A stretch of DNA of 64,000 nucleotides from Rhizobium sp. AQ_MP (GTDB lineage Bacteria > Pseudomonadota > Alphaproteobacteria > Rhizobiales > Rhizobiaceae): positions 248,001 through 312,000 of the forward strand of contig NZ_JACJVI010000004.1 in NCBI RefSeq assembly GCF_014237835.1, given 5' to 3'. Positions within the stretch are counted from its first letter, which is position 1. Every line of letters starts with the position of its first letter. The position numbers and the translations under genes were made by a program. This document shows, piece after piece, positions 53,944 to 62,307 of this stretch. The notes under the pieces are model-generated. The model was given only the letters and a program-made list of their open reading frames with translations, did not search any database and was not told where the DNA came from.

Positions 53944-54713
53944 GCCAAGCCCAATCGCGGCCGAAGGTCGGCCTGTTTGCCACCTGCCTGGTCGACCTCT
54001 TCCGGCCGAGTGTCGGCTTTTCAGCCGCCAAGCTGATCGAGGATGCCGGCTGCGACGTGCATGTGCCGATCGCCCAGACCTGTTGCGGCCAACCGGCCTA
54101 TAATTCCGGCGACACGAAGGATACGCGCGATCTGGCCAAACAGGTGATCGAGCAGTTCGAGGGCTTCGACTATGTCGTGGTGCCCTCCGGCTCCTGCGGC
54201 GCCATGCTGAAGATGCATTATCCGGAACTCTTCAAGGGCGACGTCCGCTGGGAAGAGCGCTGTCGGCGCTTCTCGGACAAGGTGTTCGAGCTCGTTTCCT
54301 TCCTGACCGACGTGCGCGGCATGACACGCGTGCAGGCGCAGCTCGACAGAAGCGTGACCTATCACGACAGCTGTTCGGGCTTGCGCGAGCTTGGCATCGC
54401 GAAACAGCCGCGCGCGCTGCTGTCGAGCGTCGAAGGGCTGGACCTCAAGGAGATGTCCGGACCAGATGTCTGCTGCGGGTTCGGCGGAACGTTCTGCGTC
54501 AAGTATCCCGATATCTCCGGCAAGATCGTCTCGAAGAAGACGGCAATGATTGCCGAGACCGGCGCCGAGCTGCTGCTCGCGGGCGACATGGGCTGCCTGA
54601 TGAACATGGCGGGCAAGCTGAAGCGCGAGGGCTCATCCATCGAGGTGCGGCATGTCGCGGAAGTGCTGGCCGGCATGACCGACGGCCGGCCGATTGCCGG
54701 CAGCCGCAAGTAG
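53940..54713 (+). CDS. lutA: L-lactate utilisation protein LutA (Fe-S oxidoreductase)
   Basis: A 257-residue protein with two CCG domains: CLVDLFRPSVGFSAAKLIED with QTCCGQPAYNSGDTKDT, then YHDSCSGLRELGI and CCGFGGTFCVKYPDIS. These ligate Fe-S centres in the LutABC L-lactate dehydrogenase complex. Start is GTG at 53940, overlapping the regulator stop (GTGA), so translation is coupled. The complex is cytoplasmic or membrane-peripheral and feeds electrons to the quinone pool. Confidence 0.94.
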   Translation: MSQAQSRPKVGLFATCLVDLFRPSVGFSAAKLIEDAGCDVHVPIAQTCCGQPAYNSGDTKDTRDLAKQVIEQFEGFDYVVVPSGSCGAMLKMHYPELFKGDVRWEERCRRFSDKVFELVSFLTDVRGMTRVQAQLDRSVTYHDSCSGLRELGIAKQPRALLSSVEGLDLKEMSGPDVCCGFGGTFCVKYPDISGKIVSKKTAMIAETGAELLLAGDMGCLMNMAGKLKREGSSIEVRHVAEVLAGMTDGRPIAGSRK

Positions 54714-54737
54714 TGGACACAAAGGGAGGACGAAGGC

Positions 54738-56162
54738 ATGCAATTCACCGCCCCGCAGTTCAAGGACAATGCCGCCAGGGCGCTGGCCGACGGCCAGTTG
54801 CAGAAGGCGCTGACCAATGTCGAGAAGGGTTTCATCGCCAAGCGTGCGGCCGCCGTGGCCGCCCTTCCCGAATTCGACGCCCTGCGCGACAAGGGTCGCG
54901 AGATCAAGAACCATACGCTTGCCCATCTCGACCTCTATCTCGAAGCCTATGAGCGCAAGGTGACGGCATCAGGCGGACATGTGCACTGGGCGGAAAGTGC
55001 CGAGGATGCGCGCCGGCTGGTGCTCGACATCTGCCGGCGGGTCGGGGCCAAGACCGTGACCAAGGGCAAGTCGATGATCACCGAGGAGATCAACCTCAAC
55101 GACTTCCTCTCCGAGCATGCGATCGAACCGGTCGAGACCGATCTCGGCGAATATATCATCCAGCTTCGCGGCGAACATCCTAGCCACATCATCGCGCCAG
55201 CCGTGCATCTTAACAAGGAGCAAGTGGAAGAGGATTTCCGCCGGGTGCATACGCATCTCGATGCCGATCGTGACCTGACGGCGCCGGAAACGCTGCTGTC
55301 GGAGGCGCGGCAGGTGCTGCGCAAGCGTTACTTCCAGGCCGATGTCGGCATCACAGGCGCGAACTTCCTGATCGCCGAAACGGGCACTTCCGTGATCGTC
55401 ACCAATGAGGGCAATGGCGACCTGACGCAGTCGCTGCCGAAGGTGCACATCGTCGTCGCCTCCATCGAGAAGCTGGTGCCGACACTCGAAGACTGCTCGC
55501 AGATCCTGAGGCTCCTCGCCCGCTCCGCGACGGGTCAGGACATCTCGGTCTACACGACATTCTCCACCGGGCCGCGCCGCGCCGAGGACACTGATGGGCC
55601 GGAGGAGTATCACGTCATTCTGCTCGACAATGGCCGTACCGCGATGCTCGGCAGCGAATTCCAGGACATGCTGCGCTGCATCCGCTGTGGTGCCTGCATG
55701 AACCACTGTCCGGTCTATCACGCAGTCGGCGGCCACGCCTATGGTTCGGTCTATCCGGGGCCGATGGGCGCGGTGCTGACACCTTCGCTTTTCGGCGTCG
55801 ACATTTCAGGCCACCTGCCGAATGCCTCGACCTTTTGCGGACGTTGCGAGAGCGTGTGCCCCATGCATATTCCGCTGCCAAAGATGATGCGGCACTGGCG
55901 CGAGCGCGAGTTCGAGAAGCACCTGAACCCGGCCACGGCACGCTACGGCCTCGGTGTCTGGGCCTTCTTTGCCAAGCGGCCGAAGCTTTACCGGCTGGCG
56001 GCGTCAGTCGGCGCGCGGATGTTGAGCGTCATTGGCGGCAGCCGCGGGCGGATCGCCGCCCTCCCCTTCGCGTCGGGCTGGACCAGCGTCCGCGATCTGC
56101 CGGCTCCGGAGGGACAGACCTTTGCCCAGCAATGGGCCGCACGCCAGAAGCAGGGAGCCTGA
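54738..56162 (+). CDS. lutB: L-lactate utilisation protein LutB (Fe-S and LUD domains)
   Basis: A 474-residue protein. The N-terminal LUD domain includes RVGAKTVTKGKSMITEEINL and FLIAETGTSVIVTNEGNGDL. A di-4Fe-4S ferredoxin region follows (RCIRCGACMNHCPVYHAVGG and FCGRCESVCPMHIPLPKM). The tail is basic. It is the largest subunit of LutABC, linking lactate oxidation to electron transfer. It starts 24 bases after lutA, with a GGGAGGA site before the ATG. Confidence 0.95.
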   Translation: MQFTAPQFKDNAARALADGQLQKALTNVEKGFIAKRAAAVAALPEFDALRDKGREIKNHTLAHLDLYLEAYERKVTASGGHVHWAESAEDARRLVLDICRRVGAKTVTKGKSMITEEINLNDFLSEHAIEPVETDLGEYIIQLRGEHPSHIIAPAVHLNKEQVEEDFRRVHTHLDADRDLTAPETLLSEARQVLRKRYFQADVGITGANFLIAETGTSVIVTNEGNGDLTQSLPKVHIVVASIEKLVPTLEDCSQILRLLARSATGQDISVYTTFSTGPRRAEDTDGPEEYHVILLDNGRTAMLGSEFQDMLRCIRCGACMNHCPVYHAVGGHAYGSVYPGPMGAVLTPSLFGVDISGHLPNASTFCGRCESVCPMHIPLPKMMRHWREREFEKHLNPATARYGLGVWAFFAKRPKLYRLAASVGARMLSVIGGSRGRIAALPFASGWTSVRDLPAPEGQTFAQQWAARQKQGA

Positions 56163-56165
56163 CCC

Positions 56166-56849
56166 ATGGACAGCCGCCAGGCCATTCTTTCCCGCATCCG
56201 TACCTCGCTGAAAGTGGGCGCAGGTGACACCGATCGTGCCGCAACTGTCGCTACACGACTTGCCGAGCGTCCGCGCGGGATTATCCCCAAGCGCGGCCAG
56301 CTGCCGGCCGAGGAGCGGCTGGCACTCTTCATCGCCATGGCCGAGAAATACAATGCGACGACGGAGCGGCTCACCTCGCGCGAGACCCTGCCTCAGTCGG
56401 TCGCCGAGTATCTCAAACAGCGCAATCTGCCGGCCTCGATCCGGATCGGTGCCGACACCAGACTTGTGAACCTGCCCTGGCAGAGCGCCGGAGCGCTTGA
56501 GATCCTGGATGGCGCCTCCGACGGCAACGACCTCGTCGCGGTCAGCCATGCCTTCGGCGGCATTGCCGAGACGGGTACGCTCTGCGTGCTCTCCGGCCCC
56601 GACAATCCGGTAACGCTCAACTTCCTGCCCGACCACCACATCGTCGTCGTCGCGGCATCTGACATCGTTGGCGACATGGAGAGCCTCTGGGCAAGTCTGC
56701 GCGCAGCACAGGGGGACATCATGCCGCGCACGGTCAACCTGATCACCGGGCCGTCGCGCTCGGCCGACATCGAGCAGACGCTGCTGCTCGGGGCGCATGG
56801 GCCGCGCGCGCTCCACATCGTCATCGTCGGAGAGCCTAGCCTAAACTGA
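56166..56849 (+). CDS. lutC: L-lactate utilisation protein LutC
   Basis: A 227-residue LUD-domain protein: SRQAILSRIRTSLKVG, AVSHAFGGIAETGTLCVLSGP, NFLPDHHIVVVAASDIVGDM and the C-terminal NLITGPSRSADIEQTLLLGAHGPRALHIVIV. It completes the LutABC complex. It starts 3 bases after lutB, and a hairpin follows the stop codon. No lactate permease is in the operon, so uptake must use another gene. Confidence 0.93.
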   Translation: MDSRQAILSRIRTSLKVGAGDTDRAATVATRLAERPRGIIPKRGQLPAEERLALFIAMAEKYNATTERLTSRETLPQSVAEYLKQRNLPASIRIGADTRLVNLPWQSAGALEILDGASDGNDLVAVSHAFGGIAETGTLCVLSGPDNPVTLNFLPDHHIVVVAASDIVGDMESLWASLRAAQGDIMPRTVNLITGPSRSADIEQTLLLGAHGPRALHIVIVGEPSLN

Positions 56850-56854
56850 GCTCA

Positions 56855-56878
56855 CGGCGCACTTCCAACGGTGCGCCG
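56855..56878 (+). terminator. Hairpin after lutC
   Basis: CGGCGCAC (56855-56862) and GTGCGCCG (56871-56878) form a perfect 8-bp GC stem, 5 bases after the lutC stop. No U-tract follows, so it may be a weak terminator or an mRNA 3' stabiliser. Confidence 0.45.
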
Positions 56879-56956
56879 ACCCCAAAAATGGAACAATCGT
56901 ATCGTCGAGGCGTTTCTTACGCTCTTCAAACGAACGAATTTTCCAGAGTGGGGATT

Positions 56957-58294
56957 ATGGCTTTACCAACGGATCCGCACGAAACGCCGCGCATCGCGCT
57001 CGTTTCCACGCATGGCTACGTGGCCGCCCAGCCGCCTCTCGGGGCTGCCGATACCGGCGGCCAGGTGGTCTATGTTCTTGAGCTCGCAAAGAAAATAGCC
57101 CAGCTCGGACACAAGGTCGACATCTTCACCCGTCGCTTCGAAGACCAGCCCGAGATCGACGAGGTGGACGAGAATGTCCGGGTGGTGCGCATTCCCTGCG
57201 GCGGCCGCGACTTCATCGCCAAGGAATATCTCCACCGGCATCTGACGGAGTGGAATGAGAAGGCGCTACGCTGGATCAAGCGCGAGGGTCTCTCCTATCT
57301 CTTCATCAACAGCCATTACTGGGATGCCGGTGTGGCCGGACAGCGCCTGTCGGAGGCGCTGCGCGTTCCGCATATCCACACGCCGCATTCGCTCGGCATC
57401 TGGAAGAAGCGGCAGATGGAGACCGACTATCCCGAACGCGCCGACCTGTTCGAGCAGGAGTTCAACTTCAAGGAACGTATCCAGCACGAGTTGATCATCT
57501 ATCGCAGCTGCCAGCTGGTGATCGCGACGACCCCCATCCAGCTGGACATGCTGACCGAGGATTACGGGCTGGCACGCAACCGCGTGCACATGATCCCGCC
57601 CGGCTATGATGACAATCGTTTCTATCCCGTGTCGGAATCCTCGCGGCAGATGGTACGCCAGCGCTTCGGATTCGAAGGCAAAACCGTCCTCGCCCTGGGG
57701 CGGCTTGCCACCAACAAGGGCTACGACCTTCTCATCGACGGCTTCTCAGTCCTCGCGGAACGCGTGCCCGACGCGCGGCTGAGGCTTGCGCTCGGCGGGG
57801 AGAACCTCGACGCGCAGGAACAGTCTATCCTCTCACAGCTCAAGCAGCAGGTTGCCGATCTCGGCATCACCGACAAGGTCGATTTCTCGGGCTTCATTCC
57901 GGACGAAGATCTGCCCGACATGTATCGCGCCGCCGATCTTTTCGTACTTTCCAGTCGCTACGAACCCTTCGGCATGACTGCGATCGAGGCAATGGCGAGC
58001 GGCACGCCGACGATCGTCACGATCCATGGCGGCCTCTTTCGGGCCGTCAGTTATGGCCGCCATGCGCTGTTTGCCGACCCCTTTGACAAGTACGATCTCG
58101 GCATCACCATGATGAAGCCTTTCAAGCATCCGAGGCTTTACGGGCGCTTGTCACGCATGGGGGCACACAAGGCCCGAAGCCTTTTCACCTGGACCGGGAT
58201 CGCCCAGCAACTCGTGGCCCTTGTGGAAGGCCGTCCAGTGGCGCAAGCTCTCGAAGAAAGCGACTGGGCAGAGCCATGGAACGACGGGGATTGA
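56957..58294 (+). CDS. mfpsA: Mannosylfructose-phosphate synthase (sucrose-phosphate synthase-like GT4)
   Basis: A 445-residue GT4 glycosyltransferase. The N-terminus (RIALVSTHGYVAAQPPLGAA, then DTGGQVVYVLELAK) is the sucrose-phosphate synthase pattern. Catalytic signatures are VSTHGY, HTPHSLG, NSHYWDAG, IPPGYDDNRFYP and the E-x7-E motif in YEPFGMTAIEAMASG. Agrobacterium has a characterised enzyme of this kind, MfpsA, which uses GDP-mannose and fructose 6-phosphate to make mannosylfructose 6-phosphate, a compatible solute; the assignment follows that family and the adjacent phosphatase. A plain sucrose-phosphate synthase is the alternative. ATG 56957 is preferred to the one at 56888. Confidence 0.85.
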   Translation: MALPTDPHETPRIALVSTHGYVAAQPPLGAADTGGQVVYVLELAKKIAQLGHKVDIFTRRFEDQPEIDEVDENVRVVRIPCGGRDFIAKEYLHRHLTEWNEKALRWIKREGLSYLFINSHYWDAGVAGQRLSEALRVPHIHTPHSLGIWKKRQMETDYPERADLFEQEFNFKERIQHELIIYRSCQLVIATTPIQLDMLTEDYGLARNRVHMIPPGYDDNRFYPVSESSRQMVRQRFGFEGKTVLALGRLATNKGYDLLIDGFSVLAERVPDARLRLALGGENLDAQEQSILSQLKQQVADLGITDKVDFSGFIPDEDLPDMYRAADLFVLSSRYEPFGMTAIEAMASGTPTIVTIHGGLFRAVSYGRHALFADPFDKYDLGITMMKPFKHPRLYGRLSRMGAHKARSLFTWTGIAQQLVALVEGRPVAQALEESDWAEPWNDGD

Positions 58295-59040
58295 AACCGG
58301 TACGCCTCTTTTCCTCCGACCTCGACGGAACGCTCGCGGGCGATCGCGACGCGTCGCGGGAGTTTGCGCGGCTCTGGCAGGCGCTGCCCTATGGGAAGCG
58401 CCCACTTCTCGTCTACAACAGTGGACGGCTGATCGAGGACATGCTCGACTTCACCCTCGCGGAAGGACTGCCGCCAGCGGATTTCCTGATCGGCGGCGTC
58501 GGCACGATGTTGCATTCGCAGACACATCCGCATCTATCGGAGCATTACACCGCGCTGATTGCTGAAGGGTTCGACGTCGATCTCATCGAAGCCGAGCTTG
58601 TCATGATGGAGCGGCTGACCCGCCAGCCGGCGCAGTACCAGCATGACTACAAGTCCAGCTGGTATCTGCATGACGCAACGGTCGAAGAAATCCTGGAACT
58701 GGAACAGCATCTCGCTGGTTCCGGACATCGTGCTCGGATCGTCTATTCCAGCGCGCGGGATCTCGATGTGCTGCCGGAAATCGCCGACAAGGGGAGAGCC
58801 CTGACCTGGCTCTGTGAAGAGATCGGAATCGCGCTCGATGAGGTCGTCGTCGCCGGAGACACCGGCAACGACCGGGCCATGTTTGAGCTGGATGGTGTGC
58901 GCGGGATCCTGCCCGGCAATGCTCTCCCCGAGCTCATCAGCCTGGCGCAGGGCAGAGCCGGCATGTTCTTGAGCCAAGGCGTCGCCGCAAACGGCGTGAT
59001 CGACGGACTGAGACAATTTGGCGTATTCGCGGCATTCTAA
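58276..59040 (+). CDS. mfpsB: Mannosylfructose-phosphate phosphatase (sucrose-phosphatase-like HAD)
   Basis: A 254-residue HAD phosphatase of the sucrose-phosphate phosphatase type. Motif I is LFSSDLDGTLAGDRDASREF, motif II LVYNSGR, the substrate-binding middle has LIGGVGTMLHSQTH, and motif IV is VVVAGDTGNDRAMFELDGVRG. It dephosphorylates the product of the upstream synthase to release mannosylfructose. Its ATG lies inside the synthase gene (19-base overlap), so the two enzymes are translationally coupled. Together they give a two-step osmolyte pathway. Confidence 0.87.
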   Translation: MERRGLKPVRLFSSDLDGTLAGDRDASREFARLWQALPYGKRPLLVYNSGRLIEDMLDFTLAEGLPPADFLIGGVGTMLHSQTHPHLSEHYTALIAEGFDVDLIEAELVMMERLTRQPAQYQHDYKSSWYLHDATVEEILELEQHLAGSGHRARIVYSSARDLDVLPEIADKGRALTWLCEEIGIALDEVVVAGDTGNDRAMFELDGVRGILPGNALPELISLAQGRAGMFLSQGVAANGVIDGLRQFGVFAAF

Positions 59041-59224
59041 TCGGTCCCGATGTCGTAAAACGGCGATGCGTGGGTGCCGAATGTCGCATTGAATTGAACC
59101 CTGACGGTTCACACCTGTTAGGCAGCAATAACCATCGCGTGAAAAGCGCTGCTTTTTAATACTCGGCGTCGCGCCTTAAGGGTATTTCGGCGTATTCTCA
59201 TCAACGAATCGAGGTGCAAGTTCA

Positions 59225-59734
59225 TTGGGTATCATCGGCCGCATCACATCCAACCTCAAACTCATGCTGCAGCGTCCGCCGCGGCAGCAATTCGCTGCGA
59301 TCTGTCATCGGACAAAGAAGAAGACGGGCGAACTCGAGGTTCTCGTGATCACCAGCCGGGATACCGGTCGCTGGGTCATTCCGAAGGGCTGGCACATGCC
59401 CGGGAAGCTGCCGCATGCGATTGCCGAACAGGAAGCGTATGAAGAGGCTGGCATCAAGGGCAAGGCGTGCCGCGAACCCTTCGGCTACTATAGCTACATG
59501 AAGCGCATGCGGGGTGGGCATCAGGTGCTGACCCGCGTGCAGGTGCATGCCCTGGAAGTCAAAAGCCTGCTCAAGGAGTTTCCTGAGAAAGGCAGCCGCA
59601 ATCTCGAATGGGTGAGCTGCCAGGAAGCGGCATCCCGAGTGGACGAACCGGAGCTCAAGGCACTGTTCCTTGCCTTCGGAAAGCAAACCAATCCCGTCGC
59701 CGACAGTCTCAAGATCAAGGCCAACGTCGCCTGA
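59225..59734 (+). CDS. Nudix hydrolase (diphosphoinositol polyphosphate phosphohydrolase-like)
   Basis: A 169-residue Nudix-domain protein. The fold begins RQQFAAICHRTKKKTGELEVLVITSR, followed by the Nudix-type segment VIPKGWHMPGKLPHAIAEQEAYEEAGI. The usual G-x5-E and RE residues read K and Q here, while the last Glu-Glu pair is kept. A later basic loop (YYSYMKRMRGGHQVLTRVQ) resembles the DIPP/MTH3-like group of rhizobial Nudix proteins. The start is TTG 59225, with GAGGTG upstream at 59211; no nearby ATG fits. Substrate uncertain: a diphosphoinositol or nucleotide diphosphate. Confidence 0.78.
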   Translation: MGIIGRITSNLKLMLQRPPRQQFAAICHRTKKKTGELEVLVITSRDTGRWVIPKGWHMPGKLPHAIAEQEAYEEAGIKGKACREPFGYYSYMKRMRGGHQVLTRVQVHALEVKSLLKEFPEKGSRNLEWVSCQEAASRVDEPELKALFLAFGKQTNPVADSLKIKANVA

Positions 59735-59740
59735 AACTTC

Positions 59741-59758
59741 TTGTCACGATACTGTCAT
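59741..59758 (+). promoter_or_regulatory. Pho box upstream of pit
   Basis: TTGTCAC (59741-59747), 4 bases, CTGTCAT (59752-59758): two direct half-sites with an 11-base period, matching the PhoB binding consensus CTGTCAT-N4-CTGTCAT. It lies about 150 bases before the pit start. In Sinorhizobium the low-affinity Pit transporter is repressed by PhoB under phosphate limitation; the same may hold here. Confidence 0.75.
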
Positions 59759-59903
59759 ATTGAACCCAAGAGACTTTGCCGCTAGGCCTTCGGGATCGAA
59801 GCGAAGTCTGCGGTGATTTGGTCGCCACCTTCGTTTCACATCATTCTGCCACCATGTCACGTATGAGGAACCGGAAGGGAGCCTCTTCCGGAAAGCATTT
59901 GCC

Positions 59904-61409
59904 ATGGGCAAGACGACGCCAAAGCTCGTAAAGCCGACCCTCGACAAGGATCTGGAGAAGATCGCGCATGTCGAAGAAGCCTCGCAGTATGTCTCGCGAG
60001 GACTTGCCCCCTATGGTCTGGCGCTGATATTTCTCATACTGGCCGCGATCGTCGCCGCGGGCGCCGCCATGGACCGGCCCGGCACGACCATCGTCATGGC
60101 CGCCGCAGCGCTGGCTGCCTACATGGCGATGAACATCGGCGCCAATGACGTCACCAACAATGTCGGCCCGGCTGTCGGCGCCCGCGTCATCAGCATGGGC
60201 GCGGCTCTGGCGATGGCGGTGGTGTTCGAGATTGCCGGTGCGATGATCGCCGGCGACCAGGTGGTCGCGACCATATCGCAAGGGATCATCGATCCTTCGG
60301 TGACGCCGACGGCCAGCGCCTATGTCTGGGTGATGATGGCAGCCCTGCTCTCGGCCGGGCTCTGGGTGAATTTCGCCACCTGGGTGAACGCGCCGGTGTC
60401 GACCACCCATTCGATCGTCGGCGGCGTACTCGGCGCAGGCGTGGCAGCGGCCGGCATCGGCAGCCTCAACTGGGGCGTTGTCGCCGGGATCACCGGAAGC
60501 TGGGTGATCTCGCCGCTTCTCGGCGGCGCAATCGCCGCGCTGGTGCTCGCCTTCATCAAGGAATTCATCATCTACCGTGAAGACAAGATCGAAGCTGCGA
60601 AGCGCTGGGTTCCGGTCCTGATCGCGGTCATGACCGCAACCTTCATCACCTATCTCAGCCTCGAGGGTCTGAGCCAGATCATGACGATCGGACTGAAAAC
60701 CGCCGTTGTGATCGGTCTTGCCTGTGGCCTGGTCGCCTGGGTTGTCGTCAAGCCGCTTATCCGCCATCAGGCGGCGGGGCTCGAAAACCGCAACCAGTCG
60801 CTGCGCAAACTCTTCCGTCTGCCGTTGATCTTCGCGGCAGCCCTTCTTTCCTTCGCCCATGGCGCCAACGACGTCGCCAACGCCATCGGCCCCCTCACAG
60901 GGATTGTCGAGGCCACGCGCGCCGGCGGCCTCGTGGAGGGCGGGCAGCCGCAGCTCTGGGTCGTGATGATCGGCGCAATCGGGATTTCCCTCGGCATCCT
61001 GCTCTTCGGCCCGCGCCTGATCCGCATCGTCGGCGAAGAGATCACCAAGCTCAACCCGATGCGGGCCTATTGTGTCTCGCTGTCGACAGCGACGACCGTG
61101 ATCCTCGCTTCCGCACTCGGGCTTCCCGTCAGCTCGACCCATATCGCCGTGGGTGCCGTATTCGGTGTCGGTTTCTTCCGCGAATGGTACACCCGCAACT
61201 CGAAGCGCCGCGTCGAATACATGCGGGCCAAGGCGGAGCGCTGGGAGGTGGAGCCGAAGCCCGAACGCAACTCCGAAGAGGTTCGCCGGCGCTACCTCGT
61301 GCGCCGCTCTCATTTCATGACGATCGTCGCGGCGTGGATCATTACCGTTCCGGCGTCTGCGGCCCTTGCAGCTCTGCTCTATTGGGTTATGTCTCAGCTC
61401 GCTCTTTGA
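59904..61409 (+). CDS. pit: Inorganic phosphate transporter (Pit family)
   Basis: A 501-residue membrane protein with about ten to eleven hydrophobic segments. The two homologous PiT signatures are MNIGANDVTNNVGPAVGA and HGANDVANAIGPLTG. Each is followed by an STTHSIVGG or SSTHIAVGA helix end (PVSTTHSIVGGVLGAG and PVSSTHIAVGAVFGVG). A charged central loop (KEFIIYREDKIEAAKRW) lies between. It imports phosphate, and possibly metal-phosphate, with H+. A Pho box precedes it, and the usual orfA (PhoU-like) partner is absent here. rsmE follows 18 bases later. Confidence 0.93.
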   Translation: MGKTTPKLVKPTLDKDLEKIAHVEEASQYVSRGLAPYGLALIFLILAAIVAAGAAMDRPGTTIVMAAAALAAYMAMNIGANDVTNNVGPAVGARVISMGAALAMAVVFEIAGAMIAGDQVVATISQGIIDPSVTPTASAYVWVMMAALLSAGLWVNFATWVNAPVSTTHSIVGGVLGAGVAAAGIGSLNWGVVAGITGSWVISPLLGGAIAALVLAFIKEFIIYREDKIEAAKRWVPVLIAVMTATFITYLSLEGLSQIMTIGLKTAVVIGLACGLVAWVVVKPLIRHQAAGLENRNQSLRKLFRLPLIFAAALLSFAHGANDVANAIGPLTGIVEATRAGGLVEGGQPQLWVVMIGAIGISLGILLFGPRLIRIVGEEITKLNPMRAYCVSLSTATTVILASALGLPVSSTHIAVGAVFGVGFFREWYTRNSKRRVEYMRAKAERWEVEPKPERNSEEVRRRYLVRRSHFMTIVAAWIITVPASAALAALLYWVMSQLAL

Positions 61410-61427
61410 TCCCGGAGACGAGACTTC

Positions 61428-62165
61428 ATGCGTGCCAATTACCGGATGCAGCGGCTCTATGTGACCGCCGACCTCAACTTGAATCAGGCCTTCGAGGCGA
61501 CGGCGGAGCAGTTCAACTACCTCGCCAATGTGCTGCGCTTCGAGGACGGGGCTGAGCTTCTCGTCTTCAACGGACGACAGGGCGAGTGGAAAGCGGCAGT
61601 GCATTTTCCGACGCGCAAGAAGATCCTGATCACGCCTGTCGAAGAGACGCGGCCGCAGCCTGAGGTTCCAGACCTGCATTTCCTTTTTGCCCCGCTGAAG
61701 GTCGGCCGGATGGACTATCTGATCCAGAAGGCGGTGGAGATGGGTGCCGGCGTGCTGCAGCCCGTCATGACACAGCATGTGCAGGGCAAGATCGGCAGCG
61801 TGGACCGGCTGCAGGCCAATGCGGTCGAGGCCGCCGAACAATGCGGCATCCTCGCAATACCCAGGGTCTTCGAGCCGGTGAAGCTTCGAGACCTTCTCGA
61901 CCGCTGGCCGGCGCAGCGCAGGATCATCTATTGCGACGAGGACAGCGCGACGCAGAACCCTCTGCCCGCCCTGTCGCGCATCGAGGAAAGGTCGCTTGCA
62001 CTGCTGGTCGGCCCGGAAGGCGGCTTCTCAGACGAGGAACGCGTGCTCCTGCGGTCCCTGCCTTTCGTGACGGCCATTCCTCTCGGCCCGCGCATCCTCA
62101 GAGCAGACACGGCAGCAGTGGCTGCATTGGCCGTCGTCCAGGCTGCGATCGGCGACTGGCGCTAG
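61428..62165 (+). CDS. rsmE: 16S rRNA (uracil1498-N3)-methyltransferase RsmE
   Basis: A 245-residue SPOUT-class methyltransferase. It starts [14 protein letters not shown] and has the knotted C-terminal core: [17 protein letters not shown] and [21 protein letters not shown], the SAM-binding trefoil signature. It methylates U1498 near the decoding site of the 30S subunit. It begins 18 bases after the pit stop on the same strand. The following gene, gshA, starts 142 bases later. Confidence 0.95.
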   Translation: MRANYRMQRLYVTADLNLNQAFEATAEQFNYLANVLRFEDGAELLVFNGRQGEWKAAVHFPTRKKILITPVEETRPQPEVPDLHFLFAPLKVGRMDYLIQKAVEMGAGVLQPVMTQHVQGKIGSVDRLQANAVEAAEQCGILAIPRVFEPVKLRDLLDRWPAQRRIIYCDEDSATQNPLPALSRIEERSLALLVGPEGGFSDEERVLLRSLPFVTAIPLGPRILRADTAAVAALAVVQAAIGDWR

Positions 62166-62307
62166 TCTCTTCCCGCATCTCAAGTCGTTCCAGTTTTTTG
62201 AGCCGTGCTGCAGAGAATTTCACTTGCACGGCACATAAATCCGGTTCAATCAGCCACAGTGATGGGCCTGCTCGTGCCCACCGGCGACGCCCAGCAAGGT
62301 ATCTTTC

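Noticed and set aside
59841..61841. A 666-codon open frame on the minus strand
   Set aside because: It is antisense to pit and rsmE, both recognised. The His/Asp/Gly-rich translation is typical of a shadow of a membrane protein gene.
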